From Nitrospirota bacterium (lineage in GTDB: Bacteria > Nitrospirota > 9FT-COMBO-42-15 > HDB-SIOI813), in contig JADZCV010000044.1 of the NCBI GenBank assembly GCA_020851375.1, positions 1 to 64,000 of the forward strand: 64,000 nt of DNA. Reading direction: 5' to 3'. This document shows, one piece after another, positions 44,704-53,706 of this stretch. Made by a program: the position numbers and the translations under genes. The notes under the pieces are model-generated. The model was not told where the DNA came from, searched no databases, and worked only from the letters and a program-made list of their open reading frames with translations. The stretch's first letter is position 1. Each line of letters starts with the position of its first letter.

Positions 44704-46407
44704 TTATCCTCCCTTTCTGTTTCTTAACTCTATCAATTCACCGTTGAGTATATCAATTGCGTCTTTCACAATCGGATCTGAGAAGGCTTCTTCAACTTCC
44801 TCCTGCCGCTTCTCGTGAGCAGCAGCCATATATTCAGTCAATGCCGGACTGCCGGATTTCTTTGCAGCCGGGACAGATGCAGTAAATGTAACTCCACATA
44901 TATCAGGCAGATAATTCTTTGCAATCCTGAGAACATGATCCCTGCTGTCTTTTCTCTCAATCAGATTAATAAAAATTGCCCCGCTGCCGTTAAATCCTAC
45001 GGTAAGGATACCATTATCATAGCCTAAAGGAGTTCCCTGTTCAAGATAGGAAGCAAGGCTCGGCCTGCTGTTGTGTATGTCGTTGAGAATATTCTTCCAT
45101 GCAGCAACAGGACATGTATCTGATTTAGATGCCTGAGGGTTAATCTGCTTTTCATCCGGATACTCATTCAATTTATCATCCTGCACATTCTTCTGGACCT
45201 CTTGCGCCTGAAACACGGATGACCGTTTATCGGGTACAGAATTATATTCTGCCCCGGCTGTCTGTTTTACGATCCTGTGTTCCATTTTTTCCAGCCTGTC
45301 AAGTATCTCATCAACCGCAGCAACAGGTCTAAGATTTGAGGCCCTGACAACAGCCATCTCCAGTGAGAACCTCGGATATGGAAACCACTTCATCTCATCA
45401 AGCACCTTTGCGAAAATTACAAACAGTCTCTGCAGATCCACTGTCTGCACATTCTCTGTCAGCCTGCCCATTTCAGCAATGCCCTCTTCCGGCAAATCAA
45501 TAACCTCGGCGCCCATGCCAAGCATGACCATAGTCAGATCTCTCAAATACCCAACAACGTTTGAACAGAACTGCTTCACATCATAGCCACCGTCAATGGC
45601 ATCTTTTATGATCAGCAGGGCCTTTGATGAATCCCTGTTCAATATGCTGAGTACAAATGGGGTTGTCATGCTGTCTGCCAGCCCCAGTATACATGACACA
45701 TCCCCGCCTGTCAGATTGCCTCCTGTATAGGCTATCGCCTGATCAAGGAGACTCAGTGCATCCCTCATACTGCCGTCAGAGGATCTTGCAATTACAGACA
45801 GCGCATCTTCTCCGGCATTAATCCCCTCTGCCTGTAGGATAAACCTGAGACGTTCCACTATCTCCCTGTAGCTTATCCTCCTGAACTGGAAGTGCTGGCA
45901 CCTTGAGTGTATTGTACCTGGAATCTTGTGGGGCTCCGTCGTGGCAAAGATAAAAATCAGATGCGGGGGAGGCTCTTCCAGTATCTTCAGCAATGCATTA
46001 AAGGCCGACGTGGAGAGCATGTGAACTTCATCAATAATATATATCTTGTATCGCCCTCTCATGGGGGCATAGCGGGCATTCTCCTGGAGTTCCCGTACAC
46101 TGTCCACTCCTGTGTGAGACGCCCCGTCAATCTCAATTACATCTACGGAATAGCCATCGGTAATCTCTTTGCACGACTGGCATTTCATACAGGGTGTTGG
46201 GGTCGGGCCATCGGAACAATTAAGAGACTTGGCAAGTATCCTTGCTACAGTAGTCTTTCCAACCCCCCGAACACCTGAAAACAGATATGCGTGTGCCATA
46301 CGATCAGACCTGATCGCATTCTCTATAGTCTTAGATACGTGTTCCTGGCCTGTAAGCTCCTGGAAGGATCTGGGACGCCACTTTCTTGCAAGGACCTGAT
46401 AACTCAT
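44704..46407 (-). CDS. dnaX: DNA polymerase III subunit gamma/tau
   Basis: 567 residues from ATG 46407. MSYQVLARKWRPRSF is the standard start; Walker A GVRGVGKTTVAR near 45, zinc site with CMKCQSC near 75, and DEVHMLS. The C-terminal third is variable and includes a tau-like end. Clamp-loader ATPase. A GTG at 46449 would add 14 residues including a run of Phe and is not conserved in the family. No clear frameshift slippery site for gamma was noticed. Confidence 0.95.
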   Translation of the reverse strand: MSYQVLARKWRPRSFQELTGQEHVSKTIENAIRSDRMAHAYLFSGVRGVGKTTVARILAKSLNCSDGPTPTPCMKCQSCKEITDGYSVDVIEIDGASHTGVDSVRELQENARYAPMRGRYKIYIIDEVHMLSTSAFNALLKILEEPPPHLIFIFATTEPHKIPGTIHSRCQHFQFRRISYREIVERLRFILQAEGINAGEDALSVIARSSDGSMRDALSLLDQAIAYTGGNLTGGDVSCILGLADSMTTPFVLSILNRDSSKALLIIKDAIDGGYDVKQFCSNVVGYLRDLTMVMLGMGAEVIDLPEEGIAEMGRLTENVQTVDLQRLFVIFAKVLDEMKWFPYPRFSLEMAVVRASNLRPVAAVDEILDRLEKMEHRIVKQTAGAEYNSVPDKRSSVFQAQEVQKNVQDDKLNEYPDEKQINPQASKSDTCPVAAWKNILNDIHNSRPSLASYLEQGTPLGYDNGILTVGFNGSGAIFINLIERKDSRDHVLRIAKNYLPDICGVTFTASVPAAKKSGSPALTEYMAAAHEKRQEEVEEAFSDPIVKDAIDILNGELIELRNRKGG

Positions 46408-46475
46408 AATGCCATTACATGCTGCGAAAAAAAACTCTCCGGTTGACACCTGTGGAAATTCTTAAACATTAACCT

Positions 46476-46620
46476 GTTTCCTGAACGCAACCGGGATTAG
46501 ACAGGAGTAACTGCGGCACACAAAGGTGATTGCTTACCGATGCTTCCTTCCGGACCTGTCGGGGTTCACAAGCCTATGTTGCGCAGCCTCCTGCCCTGTT
46601 CCCGGCTGCGTTCAGGAAAC
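46476..46620 (-). ncRNA. ffs: Signal recognition particle RNA (4.5S-type)
   Basis: On the minus strand the domain IV core AGGTCCGGAAGGAAGCA, the most conserved SRP RNA motif, is present at about 46532-46556. It is enclosed by long complementary ends: GTTTCCTGAACGCA (46620-46607) pairs with TGCGTTCAGGAAAC (46489-46476), followed by further pairing (GCCGGGA with TCCCGGT). The length is about 145 nucleotides as drawn, longer than E. coli 4.5S; true ends are not known. It lies between tRNA-Ser(GGA) and dnaX. Confidence 0.9.
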
Positions 46621-46627
46621 AAATAGT

Positions 46628-46648
46628 GAAAATTGCCACGCAATTTTC
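46628..46648 (-). terminator. Hairpin after tRNA-Ser(GGA)
   Basis: GAAAATTGC-CAC-GCAATTTTC is an exact 9-base inverted repeat starting two bases beyond the tRNA CCA end, with the T run on the 3' side of the stem. It may end the tRNA transcript or mark processing. A matching hairpin follows the other tRNA-Ser. Confidence 0.45.
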
Positions 46649-46649
46649 C

Positions 46650-46741
46650 TGGCGGAGAGGGTGGGATTTGAACCCACGGTACCGTTACCAGTACACGTGC
46701 TCTCCAGGCACGCCCCTTAAGCCGTACTTGGGTACCTCTCC
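46650..46741 (-). tRNA. tRNA-Ser (GGA)
   Basis: 92 nucleotides with GGAGAGG/CCTCTCC acceptor, G discriminator and encoded CCA (46652-46650). The anticodon loop CTGGAGA in stem CGTGC/GCACG gives GGA. A long variable arm is present, as expected for tRNA-Ser. T loop TTCAAAT. Confidence 0.95.
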
Positions 46742-46860
46742 GGTCATTTCATGCTATCCTGCAATTTTAGGGGAATTGATATATCAGGTCAAGAGATAAT
46801 TGACCGCATCAATCCAACCAGGATAGTCCCGGCAGTGCCTGATCCTGACTTCACTTCACC

Positions 46861-46875
46861 GTATCATCGTGATAC
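46861..46875. repeat. Short palindrome between the two tRNA-Ser genes
   Basis: GTATCA-TCG-TGATAC is an exact 6-base inverted repeat, nested in CTTCAC (46854-46859) and GTGAAG (46882-46887). The rest of the 189-base spacer 46743-46931 shows no gene. Confidence 0.4.
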
Positions 46876-46910
46876 AGTCATGTGAAGCTATACGCTGCAA
46901 GCTATAAGTG

Positions 46911-46929
46911 AAAATTGCATGGCAATTTT
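46911..46929 (-). terminator. Hairpin after tRNA-Ser(CGA)
   Basis: AAAATTGC-ATG-GCAATTTT, exact 8-base arms, starting a few bases past the CCA end, almost the same as the hairpin after tRNA-Ser(GGA). Confidence 0.45.
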
Positions 46930-46931
46930 TC

Positions 46932-47023
46932 TGGCGGAGAGAGAGGGATTCGAACCCCCGCTGGAGTTACCCCCAGAACTGCTTTCGAGGCAGTCGCCTT
47001 CAACCGGACTCGGCCATCTCTCC
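46932..47023 (-). tRNA. tRNA-Ser (CGA)
   Basis: 92 nucleotides: GGAGAGA/TCTCTCC acceptor, G discriminator, encoded CCA. The anticodon loop CTCGAAA in stem ACTGC/GCAGT gives CGA. Long variable arm, T loop TTCGAAT. Confidence 0.95.
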
Positions 47024-47032
47024 GTGCGGTTA

Positions 47033-47061
47033 AGTATAGTCGAATTTATATTAATAGACAA
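47033..47061 (-). promoter_or_regulatory. Promoter of tRNA-Ser(CGA)
   Basis: On the minus strand TTGTCT (47061-47056), 17-base spacer, TATACT (47038-47033), nine bases before the tRNA 5' end. Confidence 0.6.
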
Positions 47062-47069
47062 TTGACCGT

Positions 47070-47098
47070 TTGACAATGTATTTGCTGCAATATAGAAT
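47070..47098 (+). promoter_or_regulatory. Promoter of the small Cys protein-hemW unit
   Basis: Perfect TTGACA (47070-47075), 17-base spacer, TAGAAT (47093-47098), 16 bases before the ATG at 47115. It is back to back with the tRNA-Ser promoter. Confidence 0.55.
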
Positions 47099-47114
47099 TT
47101 AACACAGGTGAGGT

Positions 47115-47312
47115 ATGAGCAACTGGGGATGTCCACATGAAGTAAATGAAAAATGTACTATCGCAGAGGTCCGGCCGTGTGAACCCGGGATGAAAGGCTG
47201 CATATTGCATGGCCGCTTTGTCATCAGCAATGCCTCGAAAAGGCGCAGTGAAAACAAAAGTGACAAGACGCCCGGGAAATCCTCATCTAAGACACATCAC
47301 CGCAGGAAGTAG
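47115..47312 (+). CDS. Small Cys-containing basic-tail protein
   Basis: 65 residues. The N-terminal half has four Cys (CPHEVNEKC, RPCEPGMKGC) that could bind a metal, followed by HGRFVISNA; the C-terminal third is Lys/Arg/Ser-rich and probably disordered. AGGTGAGG precedes the ATG. It ends six bases before the proposed hemW start. I recognise no named family; the tight linkage to hemW is the only functional hint. Confidence 0.65.
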   Translation: MSNWGCPHEVNEKCTIAEVRPCEPGMKGCILHGRFVISNASKRRSENKSDKTPGKSSSKTHHRRK

Positions 47313-47317
47313 CAGCC

Positions 47318-48457
47318 CTGGAAACCATCGGAATCTATATCCACATACCTTTCTGCAGGACTAAATGCCCCTATTGCAGCTTCGTATCAATTACCCCAGG
47401 TACAATACCTGAAGAAGAATATGTCAGCGCCATATTAAAAGAGATAGATACACGTTACAGCGAGACACAGTCGTCTTACGCTGAAACCGTGTATTTCGGC
47501 GGCGGAACCCCTTCACTCATCTCACCCGGCAGCCTGTCAACTATTCTTTCAGCTATTTCAAACAGGTTCAGGCTGATGAATCCTGAGATAACCATTGAGG
47601 CAAATCCCGGCACGATTGATCCGGCCAAACTCAGGGACTACAAAAAGGCCGGAATAAACCGCATCAGCATCGGCGTCCAGTCATTCAACGACCGGCTGCT
47701 GCAGGGCCTCGGCAGGTACCACAGCAGCAAAGATGCCCGTATTACCTTTGAATCAGCCAGAATGGCTGGATTCGATAACATAGGAATTGACCTGATCCAT
47801 TCCATTTCAGGAGAGTCTTTGCAGGACTGGACAGATGATCTGATGGCTGCGGTATCCCTCTATCCTGAGCATATCTCGGCATACAGCCTTACGATTGAAG
47901 AAGCCACCCCTTTTCATCAGAAACAGGAAAAAGGTTCGCTGGTCCTGCCGCCTGATGAAGAACAGGCGGACATGCTCGTTGCGGCAATTGACACACTTGT
48001 TTCTGCCGGATATGAGCACTATGAAGTCTCAAACTATGCGCTGCCTGGTTTCCGGTCGCGTCATAATCAGACATACTGGACTGGCAGGGGCTATTTGGGT
48101 TTAGGTGTTTCAGCCCATTCATATCACAGAAAAGGATGGGGTATAAGAATAGCAAATACTCCTGACTTCAAAGATTATCTGAGCCGCATAAACAGGAATG
48201 GCACTGCAGTTGATGAAGAGGAAACCCTGTCCAGGGAAAACGCCATGTCTGAGGCAGTATTTTTGAAATTGAGGATGATGGTAGGGATTGACATAAAGGA
48301 CCTTGAAATCAGGTTCGGGATTAAGATTGAAGAAGTATTTAAAGATGCAACAGAGGAGCTGAGGAATGATGGTCTTCTGATCTGTGATAATGACCATATC
48401 AGGCTTACACGCAAAGGTATCCTCTTTTATAATGACGTGGCGCTCAGGTTTGTATAA
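47318..48457 (+). CDS. hemW: Heme chaperone / radical SAM protein HemW
   Basis: About 379 residues, the family's usual length. The radical SAM motif C13xxxC17xxC20 (FCRTKCPYCSF) has Phe after the third Cys, where coproporphyrinogen dehydrogenase HemN has a fourth Cys, so HemW is preferred. TVYFGGGTPSL and INRISIGVQSFND follow. The frame is open from 47291 but has no ATG, GTG or TTG before a GTG at 47489, which would remove the Cys motif. The best start is CTG 47318, with AGGAAG eight bases upstream; ATC 47327 is the alternative. HemW is known as a heme-binding protein that can insert heme into respiratory enzymes. Confidence 0.9.
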   Translation: METIGIYIHIPFCRTKCPYCSFVSITPGTIPEEEYVSAILKEIDTRYSETQSSYAETVYFGGGTPSLISPGSLSTILSAISNRFRLMNPEITIEANPGTIDPAKLRDYKKAGINRISIGVQSFNDRLLQGLGRYHSSKDARITFESARMAGFDNIGIDLIHSISGESLQDWTDDLMAAVSLYPEHISAYSLTIEEATPFHQKQEKGSLVLPPDEEQADMLVAAIDTLVSAGYEHYEVSNYALPGFRSRHNQTYWTGRGYLGLGVSAHSYHRKGWGIRIANTPDFKDYLSRINRNGTAVDEEETLSRENAMSEAVFLKLRMMVGIDIKDLEIRFGIKIEEVFKDATEELRNDGLLICDNDHIRLTRKGILFYNDVALRFV

Positions 48458-48553
48458 AGACACCTGCATAGGGATATTTATTTGACCGTTTAGATGTAAT
48501 CATTTCAGTAAAATCTGAATTCTACCGTTTATATATACCATAGGAGGAAATCC

Positions 48554-49270
48554 ATGGGCGCTTCAACAAAAAATAAAAGGGCTAATGTAAACGCAGATCT
48601 ATCTATAGATCTCAGTCATCTGCATGAGGAGATCAAAAAGGAAATCTCAGGTGTTAACGGGACATTTGATAAGTTCCGGGGACTTCTCGATTCCTTCCGG
48701 GACATCATCCCTGAAGAAAAGCAGCGCTATCAGGCTGCCATCAAGGCATTGTCATGCACTTCAGGATTGAACCAGAACGAAATCCTTGGGGCTGCAGATG
48801 GTCAACTTTCGGAATTGAATAAATTTGAAAAGAAGTTCAAGTCCTCTCTTCCCAACTTGCGCGATGAACAAAAGAGAATGGAATCCAAGTCACTGGAGAT
48901 CCGAATCGAGATATCAGCCCTGCGTGAGAAAATAGCAAGGCTGGAGCTGGAGGAACAGGAAATCCTGAGCAGTACGGCATCACGCGACGATGAGAGAAAA
49001 TCCATTGAAAAGGAAATTGATAATGTGCTGTCAGGAATTGCGGAAGAGATTACAGAAATCAAGAGAAGGGTTGTTGAGTTTACCACCGGAATAAAAGAAG
49101 AAAACCCAAACGGTCTCTTTGAAAACTCTGACTATTCCCAAAAGAATCAGGAATATGAAAATTGCCGCGCCTGCGGACATAAGGCAAAATGGCACGAGCA
49201 GGCAAGAGCATGGAAATGCTCTACCTGCGGCTACGAAGAAGCAGAATTTAAAGATATGCCGGTATTATAG
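48554..49270 (+). CDS. Coiled-coil protein with C-terminal zinc ribbon
   Basis: 238 residues, strong GGAGG before the ATG. Residues about 85-165 are predicted coiled coil (LRDEQKRMESKSLEIRIEIS, then KIARLELEEQEIL). The C-terminus has a zinc ribbon, CRACG near residue 206 and CSTCG near residue 223. No membrane segment. No known family. The pattern resembles CT398-like zinc-ribbon coiled-coil proteins in layout only. Confidence 0.65.
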   Translation: MGASTKNKRANVNADLSIDLSHLHEEIKKEISGVNGTFDKFRGLLDSFRDIIPEEKQRYQAAIKALSCTSGLNQNEILGAADGQLSELNKFEKKFKSSLPNLRDEQKRMESKSLEIRIEISALREKIARLELEEQEILSSTASRDDERKSIEKEIDNVLSGIAEEITEIKRRVVEFTTGIKEENPNGLFENSDYSQKNQEYENCRACGHKAKWHEQARAWKCSTCGYEEAEFKDMPVL

Positions 49271-49315
49271 CCTTCGCTAAAATATTCGCGTCATCGCCTC
49301 TTTCCAGGAATCATG

Positions 49316-50728
49316 CTATCTGAACCGGTATGAGATCAGGAGACCGATGGAATCCTCTTCAAGAGAGGTTTTTGCTCCTGAGTCAGCCGGAAACGGCGTC
49401 ATGGCTGTAAATCCCGCCGGCACATCACCCTTTCCGGTTACTGTTTCTTTAAATGCCTTCTTGTATGCACCGCCAATCCCCCAGTGAGCGCCGAGCTGAT
49501 AATCTAAACCGCATGTCAGGTGTCTCTCTACATAGGCAGGAAAAATCAGGTTATTAAAGACGTCCGCTTCATCAATAGGGGCTTTGCCATAATTGAATCC
49601 GGCACGAAGCGCCAGCCTGTCATTGGCCTGATACTGGGCGCCGATTGCATAAACGTACTGATCTTCCCACCCGAATTCAAGCTTTGTCTGATTTGAATCC
49701 CCGATACCGTTCATATCGGTGTCAAATGAGTTGGAAGGACCTTTAAGAGTCACCTTGTCATGTGTGCCTGACCAGTTCAGCCACTTGATATCAAAATCAA
49801 TCAGCCACTTCTTATCAGGACGAAATGCAATCCCAACAGCAGCCTGCTGAGGATAATCAAGATCCAGCTTGTAGATACCGGCTGTGCCCATTGCCCCATT
49901 ATAGTTCTGTACATCGCCTGATCCAACCCGGTAGTCGCCGTCGCCAAAGACCTGTTCAGTCGCATAAGAAAACCCGATGGTGACCTTATCACTGACATCA
50001 TACAGAGCGCCGACAGTTGCCCCGACCCCCAGCTGATTTGTAGGTCTTCCAAGGTCAAGATTGACATCCATCTGATTATATGCCCCCGGAGCAGGAGGAT
50101 TGAACGGGACACTGCGAAGCCTCTCCATGATTGTTACAGACTGATAGTCAAGATTCAGTGATGCGCCGAGACTCAGTCTGTCATTGACATTCCATGCCAC
50201 AGTCGGCGCCATCTTCCAGAACTGGATACCTGAGAAGCCGTCAAAAGTAACGTCATCATGCGTACCCGGGGCAACCCCTGCCATAGCATCGAGCGCAGTT
50301 CCAGGCATCATAAGCACCTCGCCGTAATCAACGCCAAGTCCTGATGTCGCAAACATGCCGCCCCCAAAATATACATTGTCACGGTTAAATGCCTTTGCAA
50401 CCCATCCTACTGATGGTATGCCATATAATTCAGAGCCTCCGTTGGTGTTTCCGCCTCCCATTGAACCAAAGTCAACAGACCTCACAGGCATAAACGCCTC
50501 CATGCTGAAGTCAGCCCGTTCTCCTACACGCGCCATCCCCGCAGGATTGCTTATCGCCGTCATAGTGTCCAGCGGCGCTGCAGTTACTGCCCCTCCCATG
50601 CTCTTCTGCACCTGGCCTACCCCGATTAATTGATAACCATTCGTCGCCAGCACTGCTCCGGGGAAAACGCAGACTGCTGTCATAGTACACAGGATGATGA
50701 GGGAAATGTATGTGAGGGTGTGTTTCAT
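49316..50728 (-). CDS. OmpP1/FadL-family outer membrane channel
   Basis: 470 residues: signal peptide (1-28, VLATNG), a FadL-type N-terminal hatch (GQVQKSMGGAVTAAPLDTMTAISNPAGMA), then a beta-barrel with alternating strands ending in ISYRFR with C-terminal aromatic-Arg. FadL proteins import long-chain fatty acids or other hydrophobics. AAGGAA precedes the ATG, 26 bases after nuoN, so it may be read from the nuo operon. Substrate unknown. Confidence 0.88.
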   Translation of the reverse strand: MKHTLTYISLIILCTMTAVCVFPGAVLATNGYQLIGVGQVQKSMGGAVTAAPLDTMTAISNPAGMARVGERADFSMEAFMPVRSVDFGSMGGGNTNGGSELYGIPSVGWVAKAFNRDNVYFGGGMFATSGLGVDYGEVLMMPGTALDAMAGVAPGTHDDVTFDGFSGIQFWKMAPTVAWNVNDRLSLGASLNLDYQSVTIMERLRSVPFNPPAPGAYNQMDVNLDLGRPTNQLGVGATVGALYDVSDKVTIGFSYATEQVFGDGDYRVGSGDVQNYNGAMGTAGIYKLDLDYPQQAAVGIAFRPDKKWLIDFDIKWLNWSGTHDKVTLKGPSNSFDTDMNGIGDSNQTKLEFGWEDQYVYAIGAQYQANDRLALRAGFNYGKAPIDEADVFNNLIFPAYVERHLTCGLDYQLGAHWGIGGAYKKAFKETVTGKGDVPAGFTAMTPFPADSGAKTSLEEDSIGLLISYRFR

Positions 50729-50754
50729 CGAAATTCCTTTCTGTTTTGTTATGC

Positions 50755-52194
50755 TTAAACCGGGAATGCCGCCCGCTGAGCCATCTCAAGAAACCATGAC
50801 GGCAGGATGCCAATGACGAGTGTACCGATAACAGCGATGGCAATCGCAATACCGCTGGCGGGCGTAGCCGCAAGATCAAACCTGTGCGTTGGCTCTTTCA
50901 TGTACATCAGCATCACAATGCGTATATAGAAATATGCCGAGACTGCACTGAACAGCACGGCTATAACGGCAAGGGGGATCAGTCCCCTGCTTACAAGGGC
51001 TATGAAGATATAAAACTTGCCTACAAAGCCGCCTGTGGGTGGGATGCCGGCCAGCGAAAAGAGGAATATAAGCATCAGAAATGCCGTCAATTTGTTCGTT
51101 TTGGAGAGGCCCGTATAGTCATGTATATTCTCTCCCCTGAAATCCCCTTTTCTCATCATTATAATGGTACCGAATATACCCATATTCATCAGGGTATAAA
51201 TCAGCATATAGAGCATCACGCTTGATATACCGTCGCGGCCTCCTGCAACAACACCGAGAAGTGCATAGCCGGCATGGGCAATACTGGAGTAGGCAAGCAT
51301 CCTCTTTATGTTGGTCTGTACAAGTGCGAACAGGCTTCCTGTTGCCATTGTGACAACAGCCACAAGCGCAAGTATCGTCTCCCAGCTCGCTGCAACAGGA
51401 CCAAGGGCATCTATGAATACACGGAGAATGGCAGCAAAGGCCGCTGCCTTCGGGCCTACCGACATGAATGCGGTAATTGATGTCGGCGCGCCTTCATAAA
51501 CATCAGGAGCCCACATGTGGAATGGCACTGCAGCAACCTTGAAGCCAAAACCGGCCACAAGAAATATTACTGCAAGCAGCAACGACATATCCATGCTATC
51601 CTGCCCCTTCAGCGCCAAAGCAAGGTCAGTCAACTGAGTAGTTCCTGTCAGCCCGTAAATAAGTGAAATGCCGTATAACAGGACTCCTGATGAGAATGCC
51701 CCAAGGATAATGTATTTCATTGCAGCCTCGTTTGACCTGCCATAATGCTGCGTAAATCCGGTAAGAATGTATATAGAGAGGGCCATCAGCTCAAGCCCTA
51801 CGTAGATGCTCAGCAGGTCTGTGCCTGACGCCATTATCATCATACCGCTAAGGGCAAACAGGATCAGCACATAATATTCTCCATAACTCCCCCCTTCAAT
51901 CTTCATGTAATTTATCGAAAGAAGGATCGCAAGCAGGGTTGCGATATAAAACACAAATTTGAAGAACAGTGCATAACCGTCAAACATGAACATCCGGTCA
52001 AAGATATGGGCTATATTGTCTGAAAGCATCCATGTCTGAGCCCCGGCTATGATGACAACAGCGAGTGACAGATACGCTATAACGTGCTTCTGGCTCTTTG
52101 GCAATACCAGGTCGAACATAAGGAGCAGGCATGCCCCGGCCAGTATGATGATCTCCGGCATACTGAATATTATATTGTTTATGTCAAAATTCAT
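50755..52194 (-). CDS. nuoN: NADH-quinone oxidoreductase subunit N
   Basis: 479-residue antiporter-like membrane subunit of complex I. The TM5 Glu is in YVGLELMALSIYIL and the TM7 Lys in GFGFKVAAVPFHMWAPDVYEGAPT, both in the proton path. About 14 membrane helices. Last nuo gene of the operon, 18 bases after nuoM. Confidence 0.95.
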   Translation of the reverse strand: MNFDINNIIFSMPEIIILAGACLLLMFDLVLPKSQKHVIAYLSLAVVIIAGAQTWMLSDNIAHIFDRMFMFDGYALFFKFVFYIATLLAILLSINYMKIEGGSYGEYYVLILFALSGMMIMASGTDLLSIYVGLELMALSIYILTGFTQHYGRSNEAAMKYIILGAFSSGVLLYGISLIYGLTGTTQLTDLALALKGQDSMDMSLLLAVIFLVAGFGFKVAAVPFHMWAPDVYEGAPTSITAFMSVGPKAAAFAAILRVFIDALGPVAASWETILALVAVVTMATGSLFALVQTNIKRMLAYSSIAHAGYALLGVVAGGRDGISSVMLYMLIYTLMNMGIFGTIIMMRKGDFRGENIHDYTGLSKTNKLTAFLMLIFLFSLAGIPPTGGFVGKFYIFIALVSRGLIPLAVIAVLFSAVSAYFYIRIVMLMYMKEPTHRFDLAATPASGIAIAIAVIGTLVIGILPSWFLEMAQRAAFPV

Positions 52195-52212
52195 GAATAC
52201 CCCTTAAAATTA

Positions 52213-53706
52213 TCATTTAATATACGCAGCCATACTTCCTGCGGCATTGAGCTGTTCCAGCAGATGATTCACGGACGGATGCAGCAGTTCCATAAACGGC
52301 GTTGCGTTCACACCGATCCAAAAGACAAAAATAGCAAGGGCCGCCATTGCAATGAATTCCCTGGTGTTTACATCGCGCGCATCATGTATGTGCCCCTTGT
52401 GATTTACCTCGCCAAGGGCGAACCTTTTATACATACTGAGCAGATAGACTGCACCCAGCATAGCGCCTATGATTGACAGGCCGCCGGCTAACTTGCTGTA
52501 CCCGAAGGCGCCCACCAGGATGAGGAATTCGCCGATAAACGAATTAGTCCCCGGAATAGCAAGCGATGACAGCATGAAAATCGTAAAGAAGGTCGTATAG
52601 ACCGGCACCACCTTGGCAAGCCCGCCATACGCATCAAGCTCCCTCGTATGCGTCCTCTCGTATATCAGCCCTATGCACAAAAACAGCGCCCCTGTTGAGA
52701 TGCCGTGATTTAGCATCTGCATAATGGCCCCTTCAACACCTGCGGAATTGTATACAAACAACCCCAGTGTCACAAATCCCATATGACTTATACTCGAGTA
52801 GGCAATCAGTTTCTTGATGTCGCTCTGGGCAAGTGCAAGATAACCTCCGTAGATGATCCCTATGACAGACATAACCAGTACAATTGGAGTAAAATACCTT
52901 GCCGCCTCCTCAAAAAGAGTAAGGTTAAATCTTATGAGGCCGTATGTACCCATCTTGAGTAGCACGCCTGCAAGTATAATACTGCCTGCGGTCGGCGCCT
53001 CCACATGGGCATCCGGCAGCCATGTATGAAACGGGAACATCGGGACCTTGATTGCAAATGCAATAAAGAATGCAAGAAATACCCAGAACTGGAATGCAAA
53101 CGGATAGTTCTGCTTCATCAGTTCCATAATGTCGAAGGTCTGTCCTCCGGCAAAATAGAGTGCAATAATCCCGATAAGCATGAGCACGCTTCCGGCCAGC
53201 GTGTAGAGGAAGAATTTGATGGCTGCATATATCCTGTTCTTCCCACCCCAGACACCGATGATCAGATACATAGGTATGAGCATAGCCTCCCAGAACAGAT
53301 AGAAGAGGAAGAAATCAAGGGCGCAGAATACGCCTATCATGGCCGTCTGCATGACAAGGAGCGCCATCATGAATTCCTTCACCTTATGCTCTATGGAACG
53401 CCATGACGCAAGAACGCAGATCCATCCAAGCAGGGCTGAGAGGAATATAAAGAGCACACTTATCCCGTCTATGCCCATATGGTATGTAATATTCCAGGAA
53501 GGGATCCAGTTATAATGTTCAACAAACTGCATATTATGTGTCGTGCGGTCGAAATTTAACACAATCGGGATCGCGACCAGGAAATCAACGACAGTAAAAC
53601 CAAGGGCGATCCACCTCGCAGCAGTGTTATTCTTTATAAACAACAGGACTGCAGCGCCCAGCAGCGGAAGGAATGTTACTATGCTCAGTATTGGTAATTC
53701 CATCAA
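52213..53706 (-). CDS. nuoM: NADH-quinone oxidoreductase subunit M
   Basis: 497 residues, antiporter-like. TM5 Glu in FYLFWEAMLIPMYL and TM7 Lys in FAIKVPMFPFHTWLPDAHVEAPT, both retained. About 14 helices. Its start overlaps the upstream NuoL-like gene by four bases (ATGA type). Confidence 0.95.
   Translation of the reverse strand: MMELPILSIVTFLPLLGAAVLLFIKNNTAARWIALGFTVVDFLVAIPIVLNFDRTTHNMQFVEHYNWIPSWNITYHMGIDGISVLFIFLSALLGWICVLASWRSIEHKVKEFMMALLVMQTAMIGVFCALDFFLFYLFWEAMLIPMYLIIGVWGGKNRIYAAIKFFLYTLAGSVLMLIGIIALYFAGGQTFDIMELMKQNYPFAFQFWVFLAFFIAFAIKVPMFPFHTWLPDAHVEAPTAGSIILAGVLLKMGTYGLIRFNLTLFEEAARYFTPIVLVMSVIGIIYGGYLALAQSDIKKLIAYSSISHMGFVTLGLFVYNSAGVEGAIMQMLNHGISTGALFLCIGLIYERTHTRELDAYGGLAKVVPVYTTFFTIFMLSSLAIPGTNSFIGEFLILVGAFGYSKLAGGLSIIGAMLGAVYLLSMYKRFALGEVNHKGHIHDARDVNTREFIAMAALAIFVFWIGVNATPFMELLHPSVNHLLEQLNAAGSMAAYIK

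Noticed and set aside
44704-46407. Programmed frameshift in dnaX for the gamma subunit
   Set aside because: I found no A-rich slippery heptamer followed by a hairpin in the expected region; a computed scan would be needed to be sure.
46526-46799. Open frames across the SRP RNA and tRNA-Ser (with a GFEPT-like peptide)
   Set aside because: They are antisense readings of tRNA and SRP RNA; such peptides are well-known false annotations.
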